The notes beneath the pieces were generated by a model. It was not told where the DNA came from and did no database searches. It saw only the letters and a list, made by a program, of their open reading frames with translations. 59,351 nucleotides of DNA, taken from positions 1 through 59,351 of the forward strand of contig JAAYUE010000010.1 in the NCBI GenBank assembly GCA_012517905.1. Reading direction: 5' to 3'. This stretch comes from Clostridiales bacterium. GTDB lineage: Bacteria; Bacillota; Clostridia; Christensenellales; CAG-138. Numbering within the stretch: the first letter of the stretch is position 1; every line of letters starts with the position of its first letter. Positions 25,535 through 34,680 of this stretch are shown one piece after another. The position numbers were made by a program, and so were the translations under genes.

Positions 25535-26367
25535 ACGTCGGCATCGTCGGCCTTGGCCTCATCGGCGGGTCGATGGCAAAGAGCATCAAAATTCGCACGG
25601 CGCATACGGTCTGGGGCCTCGACCTCGACGCGGAGACGATGATGCTCGCGCGGCTCAGCGGCGCCATCGACGGCACGCTGACCAGTGAAACGCTGGCGCA
25701 GTGCGATCTCGTGCTCGTCGCCATCCGTCCCGCGGCCGCGGTGAACTGGGTGCAGGACAACGCGGAGCACATCGCAAAAACGGCCATTCTCGTGGACCTC
25801 TGCGGCGTCAAGCGCAGCGTCTGCGCGGCGATCGGACCGATTGCGAAAGAGCGCGGCTTTGCCTACATCGGCGGGCACCCGATGGCGGGGCGCGAGCGCG
25901 GCGGGTTTGTGCACTCCAGTGTGGAGCTCTATACCGGCGCGTCGATGATCCTCACGCCGGACGAGCACACCGACATGCGCATGCTTGAGACGCTCAAGTC
26001 CTTCTTTACGGACATTGGTTTCGCGGGACTGACGTTTTCCACGCCGGACGAGCACGACCGCATCGTCGCCTACACCTCGCAGCTGGCGCATCTCGTTTCG
26101 AGTGCATATGTCAAGTCCCCCGAGGCGCAGCGCAGGCGTGGCTTTTCGGCGGGCAGCTTTCGGGACATGACGCGCGTGGCGCATCTCGACGAGGCGATGT
26201 GGACGGAGCTGTTTCTCGACGACGCGGACTACCTTGCCGAGCAGCTCGATATTCTGATCGACCATCTGAACGAATACCGCGACGCGCTCGGCGCGCGGGA
26301 TGCCGCGCGCCTGCAGGCGCTGCTGAAAGACGGGCGCGAAAAGAAAGCGACGGCGGGAGGGAACTAG
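25531..26367 (+). CDS. tyrA: Prephenate dehydrogenase
   Basis: Encodes 278 residues. The NAD site is VGIVGLGLIGGSMAKSI at the N-terminus. Catalytic-region motifs are YIGGHPMAGRERGGF, ILTPDEHTD and DEHDRIVAYTSQLAHLVSSA. There is no fused chorismate mutase and no C-terminal ACT domain; mutase activity would come from PheA. It commits prephenate to tyrosine. Confidence 0.93.
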   Translation: MNVGIVGLGLIGGSMAKSIKIRTAHTVWGLDLDAETMMLARLSGAIDGTLTSETLAQCDLVLVAIRPAAAVNWVQDNAEHIAKTAILVDLCGVKRSVCAAIGPIAKERGFAYIGGHPMAGRERGGFVHSSVELYTGASMILTPDEHTDMRMLETLKSFFTDIGFAGLTFSTPDEHDRIVAYTSQLAHLVSSAYVKSPEAQRRRGFSAGSFRDMTRVAHLDEAMWTELFLDDADYLAEQLDILIDHLNEYRDALGARDAARLQALLKDGREKKATAGGN

Positions 26368-26372
26368 CGGAT

Positions 26373-27443
26373 ATGGAACATCGCGTCATCCCCGTGCGCG
26401 TGCGGGAAGGGTACGACGTCGTCATCGGCAATGGCCTGCTCCAGGAGAGCGGGCGGCTGATCCGCGCGGCGCTGGGCGAATGCCGCCTTGCGCTCGTCAC
26501 GGACGATAACGTTGCAGGCCTGTACCTCGAAGCGCTGATGGACAATCTCGCGCAGGCGGGATACGACGCGTGTTCGTTTGTTTTTCCGGCGGGCGAAGCG
26601 CACAAGCGCATGGATACGCTCTCGCAGATGCTGGAGTTTTTTGCGGCCGAACGGCTGACGCGAAAGGACTGCGTCCTCGCGCTCGGCGGCGGCGTGACCG
26701 GAGACATGGCGGGGTTTGCCGCGGGGTGCTACCTGCGCGGCGTGCGCTATGTGCAGTTGCCGACGACGCTGCTCGCCGCTGTGGACTCGTCGGTCGGCGG
26801 CAAGACGGCGGTCGACCTCGCGGCGGGCAAAAACCTGGCGGGGTTGTTTCATCAGCCGTCGCTCGTGCTTTGCGATACGGACTGCTTTGCTACGCTCGCG
26901 CCGAAAGAGTTTGCAAACGGCGCGGCGGAGGCGATCAAGACCGGCATTCTGGACGACGAATCGCTGTTTGCGCTGTTTGAATCGGGGGACGTGCGGGAGC
27001 GTGTCGGCGAGATCGTCGCGCGGTGCGTGGCCTTCAAGGCGCGCGTGGTCGAGCAGGACGAGACGGAATCCTGCCTGCGCAAGACGCTCAATCTCGGGCA
27101 TACCGCCGCCCACGCAATCGAGCGCTGCAGCGGCTTTTCAACGCCGCACGGGCACGCCGTCGCGGTCGGGCTGGCCATCATCGCCCGCGCCGCCGAGCGG
27201 CTGGGCTGGGCGCAGGAGCCGATCGCGGCGCGCATTGAACAAGTGTTGACCAAAAACGGCTTGCCTGTGACCACGGAGTTTTCGCCGGAGGCGCTGGCCG
27301 AGGCCGCGCTTTCGGACAAGAAGCGTGCGGGCGGAAGCATCACGCTCGTCGTTCCGCACCGCATCGGCGACTGCTCGCTGATCGATTTGCCCGTCGAGCG
27401 CCTTGCCGAGGTGTTTCGCGCGGGGATGGGGGCGGGCGCATGA
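26373..27443 (+). CDS. aroB: 3-dehydroquinate synthase
   Basis: Encodes 356 residues from the ATG at 26373. NAD- and zinc-binding landmarks are LALGGGVTGDMAGFAA, QLPTTLLAAVDSSVGGKTAVD, NLAGLFHQP, EAIKTGIL, LNLGHTAAHAIE and TPHGHAVAVG. Converts DAHP to 3-dehydroquinate. It begins six bases after tyrA and overlaps aroA by four. Confidence 0.96.
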   Translation: MEHRVIPVRVREGYDVVIGNGLLQESGRLIRAALGECRLALVTDDNVAGLYLEALMDNLAQAGYDACSFVFPAGEAHKRMDTLSQMLEFFAAERLTRKDCVLALGGGVTGDMAGFAAGCYLRGVRYVQLPTTLLAAVDSSVGGKTAVDLAAGKNLAGLFHQPSLVLCDTDCFATLAPKEFANGAAEAIKTGILDDESLFALFESGDVRERVGEIVARCVAFKARVVEQDETESCLRKTLNLGHTAAHAIERCSGFSTPHGHAVAVGLAIIARAAERLGWAQEPIAARIEQVLTKNGLPVTTEFSPEALAEAALSDKKRAGGSITLVVPHRIGDCSLIDLPVERLAEVFRAGMGAGA

Positions 27444-28693
27444 ACGTTTCGATGATGCCCGCGCCGCTGAACGGTACGATCTCCGCCATCGCCTCCAAGT
27501 CCGATGCGCACCGCCTGCTCATCCTCGCGGCGCTGAGCCGTGGCGAGACGCGTCTCGTCATGGAGCGCCGCTCGGAGGACATCGACGCGACCATCGGCTG
27601 CCTTCGCGCGCTCGGCGCGCAACTTTCGCCGGAATCCGGCGGCGTTCTCGTGCGCGGCATCGAGCAAGCGGCAAAGAACCCGTTGCTCGACTGCAAGGAG
27701 AGCGGTTCGACGTTTCGGTTTCTGCTGCCTGTGGCAGCGGCGCTGTGCGACCGCGCGCGCTTCACCGGCGGCGGACGGCTGCCGGAGCGGCCCGTCGGCG
27801 AGCTGATGCGCGCCATGGAGGAGCACGGCGTTTCGTTTTCCGCCGACCGTCTGCCGTTTACAACGAGCGGCCGGCTCAACGGCGGAGACTACGCGCTGCC
27901 GGGCAACGTCAGCTCGCAGTACCTCACGGGGCTGCTGCTCGCGCTGCCGTTGCTGAAAGAATTGAGCCGGATTACGCTGACCACGCGGCTGGAGTCCGCC
28001 GCATATGTGGACATTACGCTGCACGCGCTGACGCGCTTTGGCGCGGAGGTGCGCGAGGCGAAGGGCGTCTATTCGATTTCCGGCGGGCAGGCGATCGTCT
28101 CGCCCGGCGAACTGCGCGTGGACGGGGACTGGTCGAACGCCGCCTTTTTCCTCGCGGCTGGCGCGCTCGGCGCGCCGGTGCGCGTCACCGGCCTCGACCT
28201 CGGTTCTCCGCAGGGGGATAAGGCGATTCTGGACGCGCTGCTCGCGTTCGGCGCGCCGGTGGAGGCGTCGTCCGGTTCGGTCGCGGTTTCGCCCGCGCCG
28301 CTCAAAGGCTGCGAAATCGACGTCGGCGATACGCCGGACCTGCTGCCCGTGCTCGCGGTGCTCGGCGCCGCGGCGGAGGGCGAGACGCTGCTGGTCAACG
28401 CCGCGCGCCTGCGGCTCAAGGAGAGCGACCGGCTTGCCTCCGTTTCCGCCATGCTGCGCGCGCTTGGCGGCTCGGTCACCGAACTGCCGGATGCGCTGAT
28501 CGTCCGCGGAGCGAAGCTGACGGGCGGCGCGGTGGAGAGCGCGCGAGACCATCGCATCGCCATGGCGGCGGCGATCGCGTCCGTTTGCTGTAAAGGCGAG
28601 GTAACGATCCTCGGCGCGGACGCGGTGAATAAGTCGTATCCTACATTTTTTGAAGATTTTAACCGGTTGGGAGGGAACGCGCATGTCGTCTGA
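27440..28693 (+). CDS. aroA: 3-phosphoshikimate 1-carboxyvinyltransferase (EPSP synthase)
   Basis: Encodes 417 residues, slightly shorter than average. Motifs seen: SKSDAHRLLILAAL, ESGSTFRFLLPVAAAL (the GSTxRF-like phosphate site), LPGNVSSQYLTGLLLALPLL, VDGDWSNAAFFLAAGAL, LRLKESDRL and RDHRIAMAAAIASV. The lysine, arginine and aspartate positions of the active site appear intact. It overlaps both aroB and aroC. Confidence 0.95.
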   Translation: MNVSMMPAPLNGTISAIASKSDAHRLLILAALSRGETRLVMERRSEDIDATIGCLRALGAQLSPESGGVLVRGIEQAAKNPLLDCKESGSTFRFLLPVAAALCDRARFTGGGRLPERPVGELMRAMEEHGVSFSADRLPFTTSGRLNGGDYALPGNVSSQYLTGLLLALPLLKELSRITLTTRLESAAYVDITLHALTRFGAEVREAKGVYSISGGQAIVSPGELRVDGDWSNAAFFLAAGALGAPVRVTGLDLGSPQGDKAILDALLAFGAPVEASSGSVAVSPAPLKGCEIDVGDTPDLLPVLAVLGAAAEGETLLVNAARLRLKESDRLASVSAMLRALGGSVTELPDALIVRGAKLTGGAVESARDHRIAMAAAIASVCCKGEVTILGADAVNKSYPTFFEDFNRLGGNAHVV

Positions 28694-29777
28694 ATTGGGA
28701 ACCGTCCTGCGCATCGGCGTGTTCGGCGAATCGCACGGGCGCGCAATCGGCGTGACGATGCAGGGCCTGCCCGCGGGCGAGGCGGTCGATATGGCGGCGC
28801 TGGAGGCGTTTCTGGAGCGCCGCCGGCCCGGCAGAAACGCACTCTCGACCGCGCGGGTCGAGCCGGACAGACCGGTGTTCCTCTCCGGCATGCTGGAAGG
28901 CAAAACCACCGGCAGCCCGCTCTGCGCGATCATTGAAAACGCGGACGCGCGCTCGCGCGACTATACGGAATTTGCCGACAAGCCCCGTCCCGGGCACGCG
29001 GACTACACCGCCTATCTCAAATGGGGCGGTGCGGCGGACATGCGCGGCGGCGGACACTTTTCGGGGCGGCTGACCGCGCCGCTCTGCATCGCAGGCGGCA
29101 TTGCAAAGCAGATTCTCGCGCGGCGGGGCGTCGCAATCGGGGCGCATCTTGCCGCCGTTGCAGGCGTCGCGGACGAGCCGTTTCCGCTGCTGCCGACCGG
29201 CGCGCTGTTTGACGAAATCGCGCAAAAGGACTTTCCGGTGCTGGACGAGGCGAAGGGCAAGCGCATGCAGACGGCGATTTTGACCGCGTCCCGCGAGGGG
29301 GACTCCGTCGGCGGCGTAATCGAATGCGCGGCCATCGGACTGCCCGCGGGGCTCGGCGGCCCGATGTTTGACGGCGTGGAAAACCGCCTCGCGCACGCGT
29401 TGTTCGGCATTCCCGCCGTCAAGGGCGTGGAGTTCGGCGCGGGGTTTACCGCGGCGGCCATGCGAGGCAGCGAGCACAACGATCCCTTCCGCATCGGCGC
29501 GGACGGATCGGTCACGACCGAAACAAACCACGCCGGCGGCATTCTCGGCGGCATCACCACGGGACAGCCGCTTGTGCTGCGCATCGCCCTGAAACCAACG
29601 CCGTCCATCGCCAAAGCGCAGCGCACCGTGAGCCTGTCGAAGCATGAAAACGCGGAACTCGTCGTCAAAGGACGCCATGACCCCTGCGTCGCGCATCGCG
29701 CGGTGCCGGTGGCGGAGGCTGTGACGGCGCTGGTTCTGCTGGATTTGATACTGGAGGAGAAACGAGAATGGATTTAG
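28683..29777 (+). CDS. aroC: Chorismate synthase
   Basis: Encodes 364 residues from the ATG at 28683, which overlaps the aroA end. FMN- and substrate-site motifs are FGESHGRAIGVTMQGLPAG, RPGHADYTAYLKWG, GGGHFSGRLTA, GSEHNDPF, TNHAGGILGGITTG and KGRHDPCVAHRAVPV. It makes chorismate and needs reduced FMN. The end overlaps the pheA start by ten bases. Confidence 0.96.
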   Translation: MSSELGTVLRIGVFGESHGRAIGVTMQGLPAGEAVDMAALEAFLERRRPGRNALSTARVEPDRPVFLSGMLEGKTTGSPLCAIIENADARSRDYTEFADKPRPGHADYTAYLKWGGAADMRGGGHFSGRLTAPLCIAGGIAKQILARRGVAIGAHLAAVAGVADEPFPLLPTGALFDEIAQKDFPVLDEAKGKRMQTAILTASREGDSVGGVIECAAIGLPAGLGGPMFDGVENRLAHALFGIPAVKGVEFGAGFTAAAMRGSEHNDPFRIGADGSVTTETNHAGGILGGITTGQPLVLRIALKPTPSIAKAQRTVSLSKHENAELVVKGRHDPCVAHRAVPVAEAVTALVLLDLILEEKREWI

Positions 29778-30907
29778 AACAACTTCGCACCCAGATCGAC
29801 GCCGTGGACGGCCAGATGCTCAAGCTCTTTCTCGAGCGCATGCACCTTGGTGAGCAGATCGCCGCGGTTAAGCGCGAAAGCGAACTGCCCGTGCTCAGCA
29901 AATCGCGCGAGCGGGAAGTCCTTGCGCGCGTGCAGGCGGAGGCGGGAGAGATGGAGCCTTACGCCTATCAGCTTTTTACGACGCTGATCGAGCTGAACAA
30001 GGCGCGCCAGACGGAGCTCTACGCGCAGCCTTCTCGGGTGCGCGGGCTCATCGAGGGCGCGCTCGCCGCGCCGGAGGAGACGTTTCCCCGCACGGGGACG
30101 GTCGCCTGCCAGGGCGTCGAGGGTGCGAACTCCCAGGCCGCCTGCGACAAGCTGCTGCCGCGCGGCAATATCGTCTACGTCAAGAGCTTTGAGGCGGTGT
30201 TCGACGCGGTGGAGTCCGGCTTGTGCAAGTTTGGCGTGCTGCCCATTGAAAACAGCGCGAACGGCTCCGTGCGCACGGTCTATGACCTGCTGCAGAGAAA
30301 GCGCTTCTCCATCGTGCGCGGCACCACGCTGCACATCCACCACGAACTGATGGCAAAGCCGGGCACGAAGCTTGGCGACATCACAGAGATCTATTCCCAT
30401 GAGCAGGGCATCGGCCAATGCAGCCGGTACTTGAGCAGCCTCAACGGCAAGGTGAAGGTCATCCCCTGCGCGAATACGGCAGTCGCCTCCAAGATGGTCG
30501 CCGAGGGAATCAATCCCCACGCGGCGGCGATCAGCTCGCACGCCTGCGCCGAACTCTACGGGCTGAGCGTGCTCAAGGACGACATACAGGACAGCGAAAA
30601 TAACTACACGCGCTTCATCTGCATCGCGAAAAACCCGGTCATCTATGCGGGATCGAACAAGATCAGCCTGATTCTGGACTGCAAAAACGAACCGGGCGCG
30701 CTGAACAGCATCCTGGCAAAGATATCCGCGTACGGTGTGAACACCAGCAAGATCGAGAGCTGTCCGGTTACGGGGCGGAATTTCGAATTCATCTTCTTTT
30801 TCGATCTCGACGCGTCCGTGCGCGAACGCGGCGTGCTGCCCATGCTCGAAGAGCTCGAGCGCATCAGCGAGAGCTTTACCTTCCTCGGCAACTACTCGGT
30901 GGTGTGA
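29768..30907 (+). CDS. pheA: Bifunctional chorismate mutase / prephenate dehydratase (P-protein)
   Basis: Encodes 379 residues in three domains. Chorismate mutase AroQ type (about 1-85): LRTQIDAVDGQMLKLFLERM with Arg/Lys of the active site. Prephenate dehydratase (about 110-285): VACQGVEGANSQAAC, LPIENSANGSV and the catalytic Thr-Arg-Phe in NNYTRFICIA. ACT domain (about 295-375): NEPGALNSILAKISAYGVN and KIESCPV, the phenylalanine-binding region. It takes chorismate to phenylpyruvate and supplies prephenate to TyrA. Confidence 0.95.
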   Translation: MDLEQLRTQIDAVDGQMLKLFLERMHLGEQIAAVKRESELPVLSKSREREVLARVQAEAGEMEPYAYQLFTTLIELNKARQTELYAQPSRVRGLIEGALAAPEETFPRTGTVACQGVEGANSQAACDKLLPRGNIVYVKSFEAVFDAVESGLCKFGVLPIENSANGSVRTVYDLLQRKRFSIVRGTTLHIHHELMAKPGTKLGDITEIYSHEQGIGQCSRYLSSLNGKVKVIPCANTAVASKMVAEGINPHAAAISSHACAELYGLSVLKDDIQDSENNYTRFICIAKNPVIYAGSNKISLILDCKNEPGALNSILAKISAYGVNTSKIESCPVTGRNFEFIFFFDLDASVRERGVLPMLEELERISESFTFLGNYSVV

Positions 30908-30910
30908 TCC

Positions 30911-32152
30911 GTGGATAAGCGCATCTACGGGCTGATCGGCCGCTCGCTGCTGCACAGCTATTCGGTGCCGATCCATCGCGCGCTGGGAAACGAAGCCTAT
31001 GCGCTCTATCCGCTCGAGCCGGAGGCGCTGGGCGAATTTCTCCTGCGCAAAGACGTCGCGGGACTGAACGTAACGATTCCCTACAAGCGGGACGTGATGG
31101 CTTATTGCGCCGAGCTGGATGAAACCGCGCGCGAAATCGGCAGCGTAAACACGCTGGTGCGCCGCGAAGACGGCACGCTCAAAGGCTATAATACCGACGC
31201 GTACGGATTTCGCTATATGGCGATGCGCGCGGGCATTTCGTTTGCGGATCAAAAGGTCGTGATCCTTGGCAGCGGCGGTTCGTCGCTCATGGTGCGCTAC
31301 GTCGCGCAGCGCGGCGGCGCGCGGCAGATCGTCGTCGTCTCGCGCAGCGGCGCGGACCACTACGGCAACCTCGATCGCCACGCCGACGCGCAGGTGCTCG
31401 TCAACACGACTCCCGTCGGCACATACCCGCAAACAGGGGAGATGCCTGTCGATCCCGCGCTGTTTCCGGCCTGCGAAGGCGTGCTGGACCTCGTATACAA
31501 CCCGCGCAGGACCGCGCTGTTGTTTCGCGCGCGAGAGCTTGGCATTTCGTGCTCGGACGGGTTGAGCATGCTGGTTGCGCAGGCAAAGGCCGCGGAAGAG
31601 CTGTTTTTTGGCAAGGCGATAGCGGACGGCGAGAACGAGCGCATCCTGCGCCTGCTGAGCCAAACCATGCAGAACATCGTGCTCATCGGCATGCCGGGCA
31701 GCGGCAAGAGCACGGTCGGCGAGGCGCTGGCGCGTCTGACCGGCCGGAAGATGGTCGATCTGGACGAGCAGATTGCGCGCGCGGCCGGATGTTCGATTCC
31801 GGAGATCTTCACGCACAGCGGCGAGGCGGCGTTTCGAAAGCTGGAGCGCGAACAGACGCAGGTCTGGGGCAGGGAAAGCGGGCTGATTCTGGTCACGGGC
31901 GGCGGCGTCGTCAAGGACGAACGGAACTACCCCGCGCTGAAGCAGAACGGACGCCTCTATGAAATTCGGCGCGACATCGCGCTGCTTGCGCGGGAAGGCA
32001 GGCCGCTTTCGGCAAATGCCGACCTGAGCGACATGCTGCGCGAGCGCGGCCCGCTTTACGAGCGGTTTCGCGACGCGCGCATCGCCAACGACGCGCTGCC
32101 GGAGCAGGCTGCCGAGCAGATCTGGCAGGACTTTTGCGACAACGCGGACTGA
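30911..32152 (+). CDS. aroE-aroK: Shikimate dehydrogenase-shikimate kinase fusion
   Basis: Encodes 413 residues from a GTG start four bases after pheA. AroE part (about 1-245): SYSVPIHRALG substrate site, catalytic Lys in NVTIPYKRDVM, Asp in GYNTDAYGFRY, and NADP loop LGSGGSSLMV. AroK part (about 253-413): begins at an internal Met, has Walker A GMPGSGKST (about 259-267), the shikimate-binding DLDEQIARAAG and FRKLEREQ, and TGGGVV. The AroE half is a little shorter than free enzymes. The fusion supplies two consecutive, non-adjacent-domain steps (dehydroshikimate to shikimate 3-phosphate) in one polypeptide. Confidence 0.92.
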   Translation: MDKRIYGLIGRSLLHSYSVPIHRALGNEAYALYPLEPEALGEFLLRKDVAGLNVTIPYKRDVMAYCAELDETAREIGSVNTLVRREDGTLKGYNTDAYGFRYMAMRAGISFADQKVVILGSGGSSLMVRYVAQRGGARQIVVVSRSGADHYGNLDRHADAQVLVNTTPVGTYPQTGEMPVDPALFPACEGVLDLVYNPRRTALLFRARELGISCSDGLSMLVAQAKAAEELFFGKAIADGENERILRLLSQTMQNIVLIGMPGSGKSTVGEALARLTGRKMVDLDEQIARAAGCSIPEIFTHSGEAAFRKLEREQTQVWGRESGLILVTGGGVVKDERNYPALKQNGRLYEIRRDIALLAREGRPLSANADLSDMLRERGPLYERFRDARIANDALPEQAAEQIWQDFCDNAD

Positions 32153-32182
32153 ACCATTTCGATACAAAGCGGAGGAAAACGC

Positions 32183-32611
32183 ATGAAAATCCTCGTGATC
32201 AACGGACCGAACCTGAACCTGCTGGGCCTGCGCGAACCGGACATCTACGGAAAGAGCACGTATTCCGATCTCGTCGGGATGATCCGCGCGGAGGCGGACC
32301 GGCTCGGCGTGGAGGTCGAGTGTATGCAGAGCAACCACGAAGGCGCGCTGGTGGACGCGATTCAGGGCGCCTACGGCACGGCGGACGGCATCGTGATCAA
32401 TCCCGGCGCGTATACGCACACCAGCATCGCGCTGCTGGATGCGGTCAAAACGGTCGGCATTCCGACCGTGGAGGTGCATATCTCCGACGTGGACATTCGA
32501 GAAGCGTTTCGGCGCGTGTCCTATATCCGCCCCGCGTGCGTCGCGAGTATCAAGGGCCACGGGCTGGAAGGGTATCTTGAGGCGCTCCGATTGCTGGTAA
32601 AACAAGATTGA
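32183..32611 (+). CDS. aroQ: 3-dehydroquinate dehydratase, type II
   Basis: Encodes 142 residues, the standard length. NGPNLNLLGLREPDIYG with the catalytic Tyr in YGKSTY, NPGAYTHTSIALLDA, VEVHISDVDIREAFRR and GHGLEGYLEAL are all present. It dehydrates 3-dehydroquinate and usually forms dodecamers. It is the last gene of the operon, with a GGAGG site. Confidence 0.96.
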   Translation: MKILVINGPNLNLLGLREPDIYGKSTYSDLVGMIRAEADRLGVEVECMQSNHEGALVDAIQGAYGTADGIVINPGAYTHTSIALLDAVKTVGIPTVEVHISDVDIREAFRRVSYIRPACVASIKGHGLEGYLEALRLLVKQD

Positions 32612-32621
32612 CTGACCGCAA

Positions 32622-32664
32622 AAAAACGCTTTCGAACTCAGGTTCGGAAGCGTTTTTCGTTTTG
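32622..32664. terminator. Bidirectional terminator ending the aromatic operon
   Basis: AAAAACGCTTTCGAAC and GTTCGGAAGCGTTTTT pair over 16 positions around TCAG. It separates aroQ from a convergent transporter gene. Confidence 0.92.
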
Positions 32665-32676
32665 CGATACGTTCGA

Positions 32677-33993
32677 CTATTTTGGCTGTTCGTAGCGAAT
32701 AGGGTCTTTGGCCGTAACGCGCCTGACGAATAGCAGCAGGACGAGCCCGATGATCAGAAAGAGCAGGATGGAGCCGATCGCCCAATACAGCCCGTAGTGC
32801 TCGGCGTGCAACGTGTCCGCGCCGTGGTTGAGATACCAGTTGTTCATGCGAAACGACAGCGTGCCGAATACGAGCGGGCCGACGAAGGTCGAGGTGCGCC
32901 CGGCGACCGAGAGAAAGCCGTAGAATTCCGCAGTCTTTGCCGCGGGGGCGAGCTGACTGACCATTGAGCGGCTGACTGCCTGCGCACCGGAGAGCGAAAA
33001 ACCGGCAAAGAACCCGACCACGAAGAACAGCGTGAGGCTGTCCGCGAAAAACAGCGCGACGATGCACGCAATCAGCATGAGCAGCGAGATCAGAATAGAG
33101 TCCTTGCTGCTGAGCCGGTCGGAGATCTTGCCAAAGAGCAGCGCGCCGGCCGCGCCGGAGATCTGGATGACGATGACAAAGAGGATCAGCTGGATCTGCG
33201 TCATGCCAAAGAGGGTAGCGCCGATGATGGCGGCGAAGTCCATCAGCATCATGATGCCGTCGTTATAGATCAGAAACGCGACCGTATATTTGATGAACTC
33301 CCGATAGCTCTTGATGGAGCGGAACGTATACGCGAGGCGCTCGAACGCGATCCGGATGTTGCCTTCCTGCGGTTTTTCGCCGGAATTCTCGTCCGCTTCC
33401 TTCACCCAGAGCAGCGTCGGCACGGAGGAGAGCAGGTAGAACGCGGCGGTGATGAGAAACGCGACCGGAATCGGGAACCCTTTTACAAGCTGAATGGGGA
33501 TGAGCACGAGAACGAGCGCGGCGATACCGCCGAGCATGCCGATCGCCCAGCCTTTGCCGGAGACGGAACCGATGTTTTCCGGCTTCGATACGGAGGTCAA
33601 CAGCGCGTCGTAAAACACCTGCGCGCCGCGGTAGCCGATCTCCGCGAGGATGAAGTAAAGCATGCCGGTCAGAACATCCCCTTTGCGCACGAAAAAGAGC
33701 ATCGCGGTAAAGACGACGGACAATGCGGTGAATCCCATGAGGAAGGCTTTCTTCGACTTGGAGTAATCCGCAATGGTGCCGAGGATGGGGGAGATCACGG
33801 CGACGAGCACCGCCGCAATGCCGACCGAGAGGCCCCAGAGGCGCGTTCCGTCCGCGCCGCCGACGACCGTGTTTTTGAAATACGCCGAATAGACGGCGAG
33901 GAGTATGACGGAGGCATAGGCGGAATTTCCGAAGTCATAAAAATACCAGGACCAGCGGGGACGCCGGGAAGGATCGCGCGGCTTTTGCTTCAT
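32677..33993 (-). CDS. MFS transporter, UMF1/Atg22-like
   Basis: Encodes 438 residues from the ATG at 33993, with AGGAGA eight bases upstream. It has 12 hydrophobic segments. The opening SWYFYDFGNSAYASVILLAVY is typical of the UMF1 family, related to the yeast vacuolar effluxer Atg22 (shown here in two overlapping parts: SWYFYDFGNSAY and YASVILLAVY). Bacterial members are proton-coupled permeases of unknown substrate. A cytoplasmic loop of about 40 residues lies mid-protein. Confidence 0.82.
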   Translation of the reverse strand: MKQKPRDPSRRPRWSWYFYDFGNSAYASVILLAVYSAYFKNTVVGGADGTRLWGLSVGIAAVLVAVISPILGTIADYSKSKKAFLMGFTALSVVFTAMLFFVRKGDVLTGMLYFILAEIGYRGAQVFYDALLTSVSKPENIGSVSGKGWAIGMLGGIAALVLVLIPIQLVKGFPIPVAFLITAAFYLLSSVPTLLWVKEADENSGEKPQEGNIRIAFERLAYTFRSIKSYREFIKYTVAFLIYNDGIMMLMDFAAIIGATLFGMTQIQLILFVIVIQISGAAGALLFGKISDRLSSKDSILISLLMLIACIVALFFADSLTLFFVVGFFAGFSLSGAQAVSRSMVSQLAPAAKTAEFYGFLSVAGRTSTFVGPLVFGTLSFRMNNWYLNHGADTLHAEHYGLYWAIGSILLFLIIGLVLLLFVRRVTAKDPIRYEQPK

Positions 33994-34141
33994 AAACGGG
34001 TTCTCCTGATCAAAACGATTTGGCAAGGGGTGGAAGGCGGAAAACGACCATGATCACTGCCCTTGTCAAGCGTATTGTACTCCTGCGCGCGCGGCTGGGC
34101 AATGCGGTTTTTTACGATGGAGCCGTCGCGCCGAGAGAAAC

Positions 34142-34165
34142 AAAATCCTCCCGGGTCGGGAGGAT
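34142..34165 (-). terminator. Short terminator of the EF-hand-like gene
   Basis: ATCCTCCCG-GGT-CGGGAGGAT hairpin; on the minus strand a short TTTG run follows. Confidence 0.6.
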
Positions 34166-34215
34166 GCTAAATCGAAGCGACGCTGCCCGTCATGTGATGC
34201 GTGCGGCTCGCCGTT

Positions 34216-34593
34216 TTATTTATCAAACGCGCTCACGACGGCGTCTTTTGCGTTGATTGCGGCTTCCTTGGCCTTCTCGGCGTATTCGGGCGCCTTTTCC
34301 TTGATGGTCTCGGCGGCGTTTGCAACGGCTTCCTTCACGTCGTCCGCGGCGTCCTTTGCTTTCTGCGAAAACTGCGGCGCCTTTTCCTGAAAAGCGGCGG
34401 TCGCGTCGTGATAGACCTCTCCGGCGGCCTTCTTGACTTCTTCGAAATAGTCTTTTGCGTCCACCTTGCCGTCCCCGTTGACGTCCTGCACGCCGTCGGG
34501 GTTGTTTTCCTTGACTTTATCCGCAACGCGGACCGCTGCAACGGTAGCTCCGGCGGTAACGCCGATGCCCAGTAGTTTTCTCAGAAAACCCAC
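34216..34593 (-). CDS. Small EF-hand/dockerin-like protein with amphipathic helical repeats
   Basis: Encodes 125 residues from a GTG with an ideal GGAGG site. A hydrophobic N-terminus (FLRKLLGIGVTAGATVAAV) could be a membrane anchor. Then comes one calcium-loop consensus, DVNGDGKVDAKD (about residues 38-49), with the acidic positions 1, 3, 5 and 12 occupied as in EF hands and dockerins. The rest is Ala/Lys/Glu-rich helix with repeated KAKEAAINAKDAV-like units, similar to YtxH or LEA-type stress proteins. No cohesin partner is visible. Function unknown; membrane-associated, calcium-responsive or stress-related roles are possible. Confidence 0.75.
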   Translation of the reverse strand: MGFLRKLLGIGVTAGATVAAVRVADKVKENNPDGVQDVNGDGKVDAKDYFEEVKKAAGEVYHDATAAFQEKAPQFSQKAKDAADDVKEAVANAAETIKEKAPEYAEKAKEAAINAKDAVVSAFDK

Positions 34594-34619
34594 AGTGGTA
34601 ACCTCCTCATTTTTTTATC

Positions 34620-34648
34620 ATTATAATCGATAACAGGCTCTGTTTCAA
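34620..34648 (-). promoter_or_regulatory. Sigma-A promoter of the EF-hand-like gene
   Basis: TTGAAA and TATAAT are 17 bases apart on the minus strand, about 25 bases before the start codon. Confidence 0.75.
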
Positions 34649-34680
34649 TACAGGCGGGGCGCTTTGCAGGATGGGGATGC

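Noticed and set aside
29774..33067. Open minus-strand frame of 1097 codons
   Set aside because: It runs antisense through pheA, aroE-aroK and aroQ, is rich in Arg, His and Ala as expected from mirrored GC-rich codons, and has no start signals or recognisable domain.
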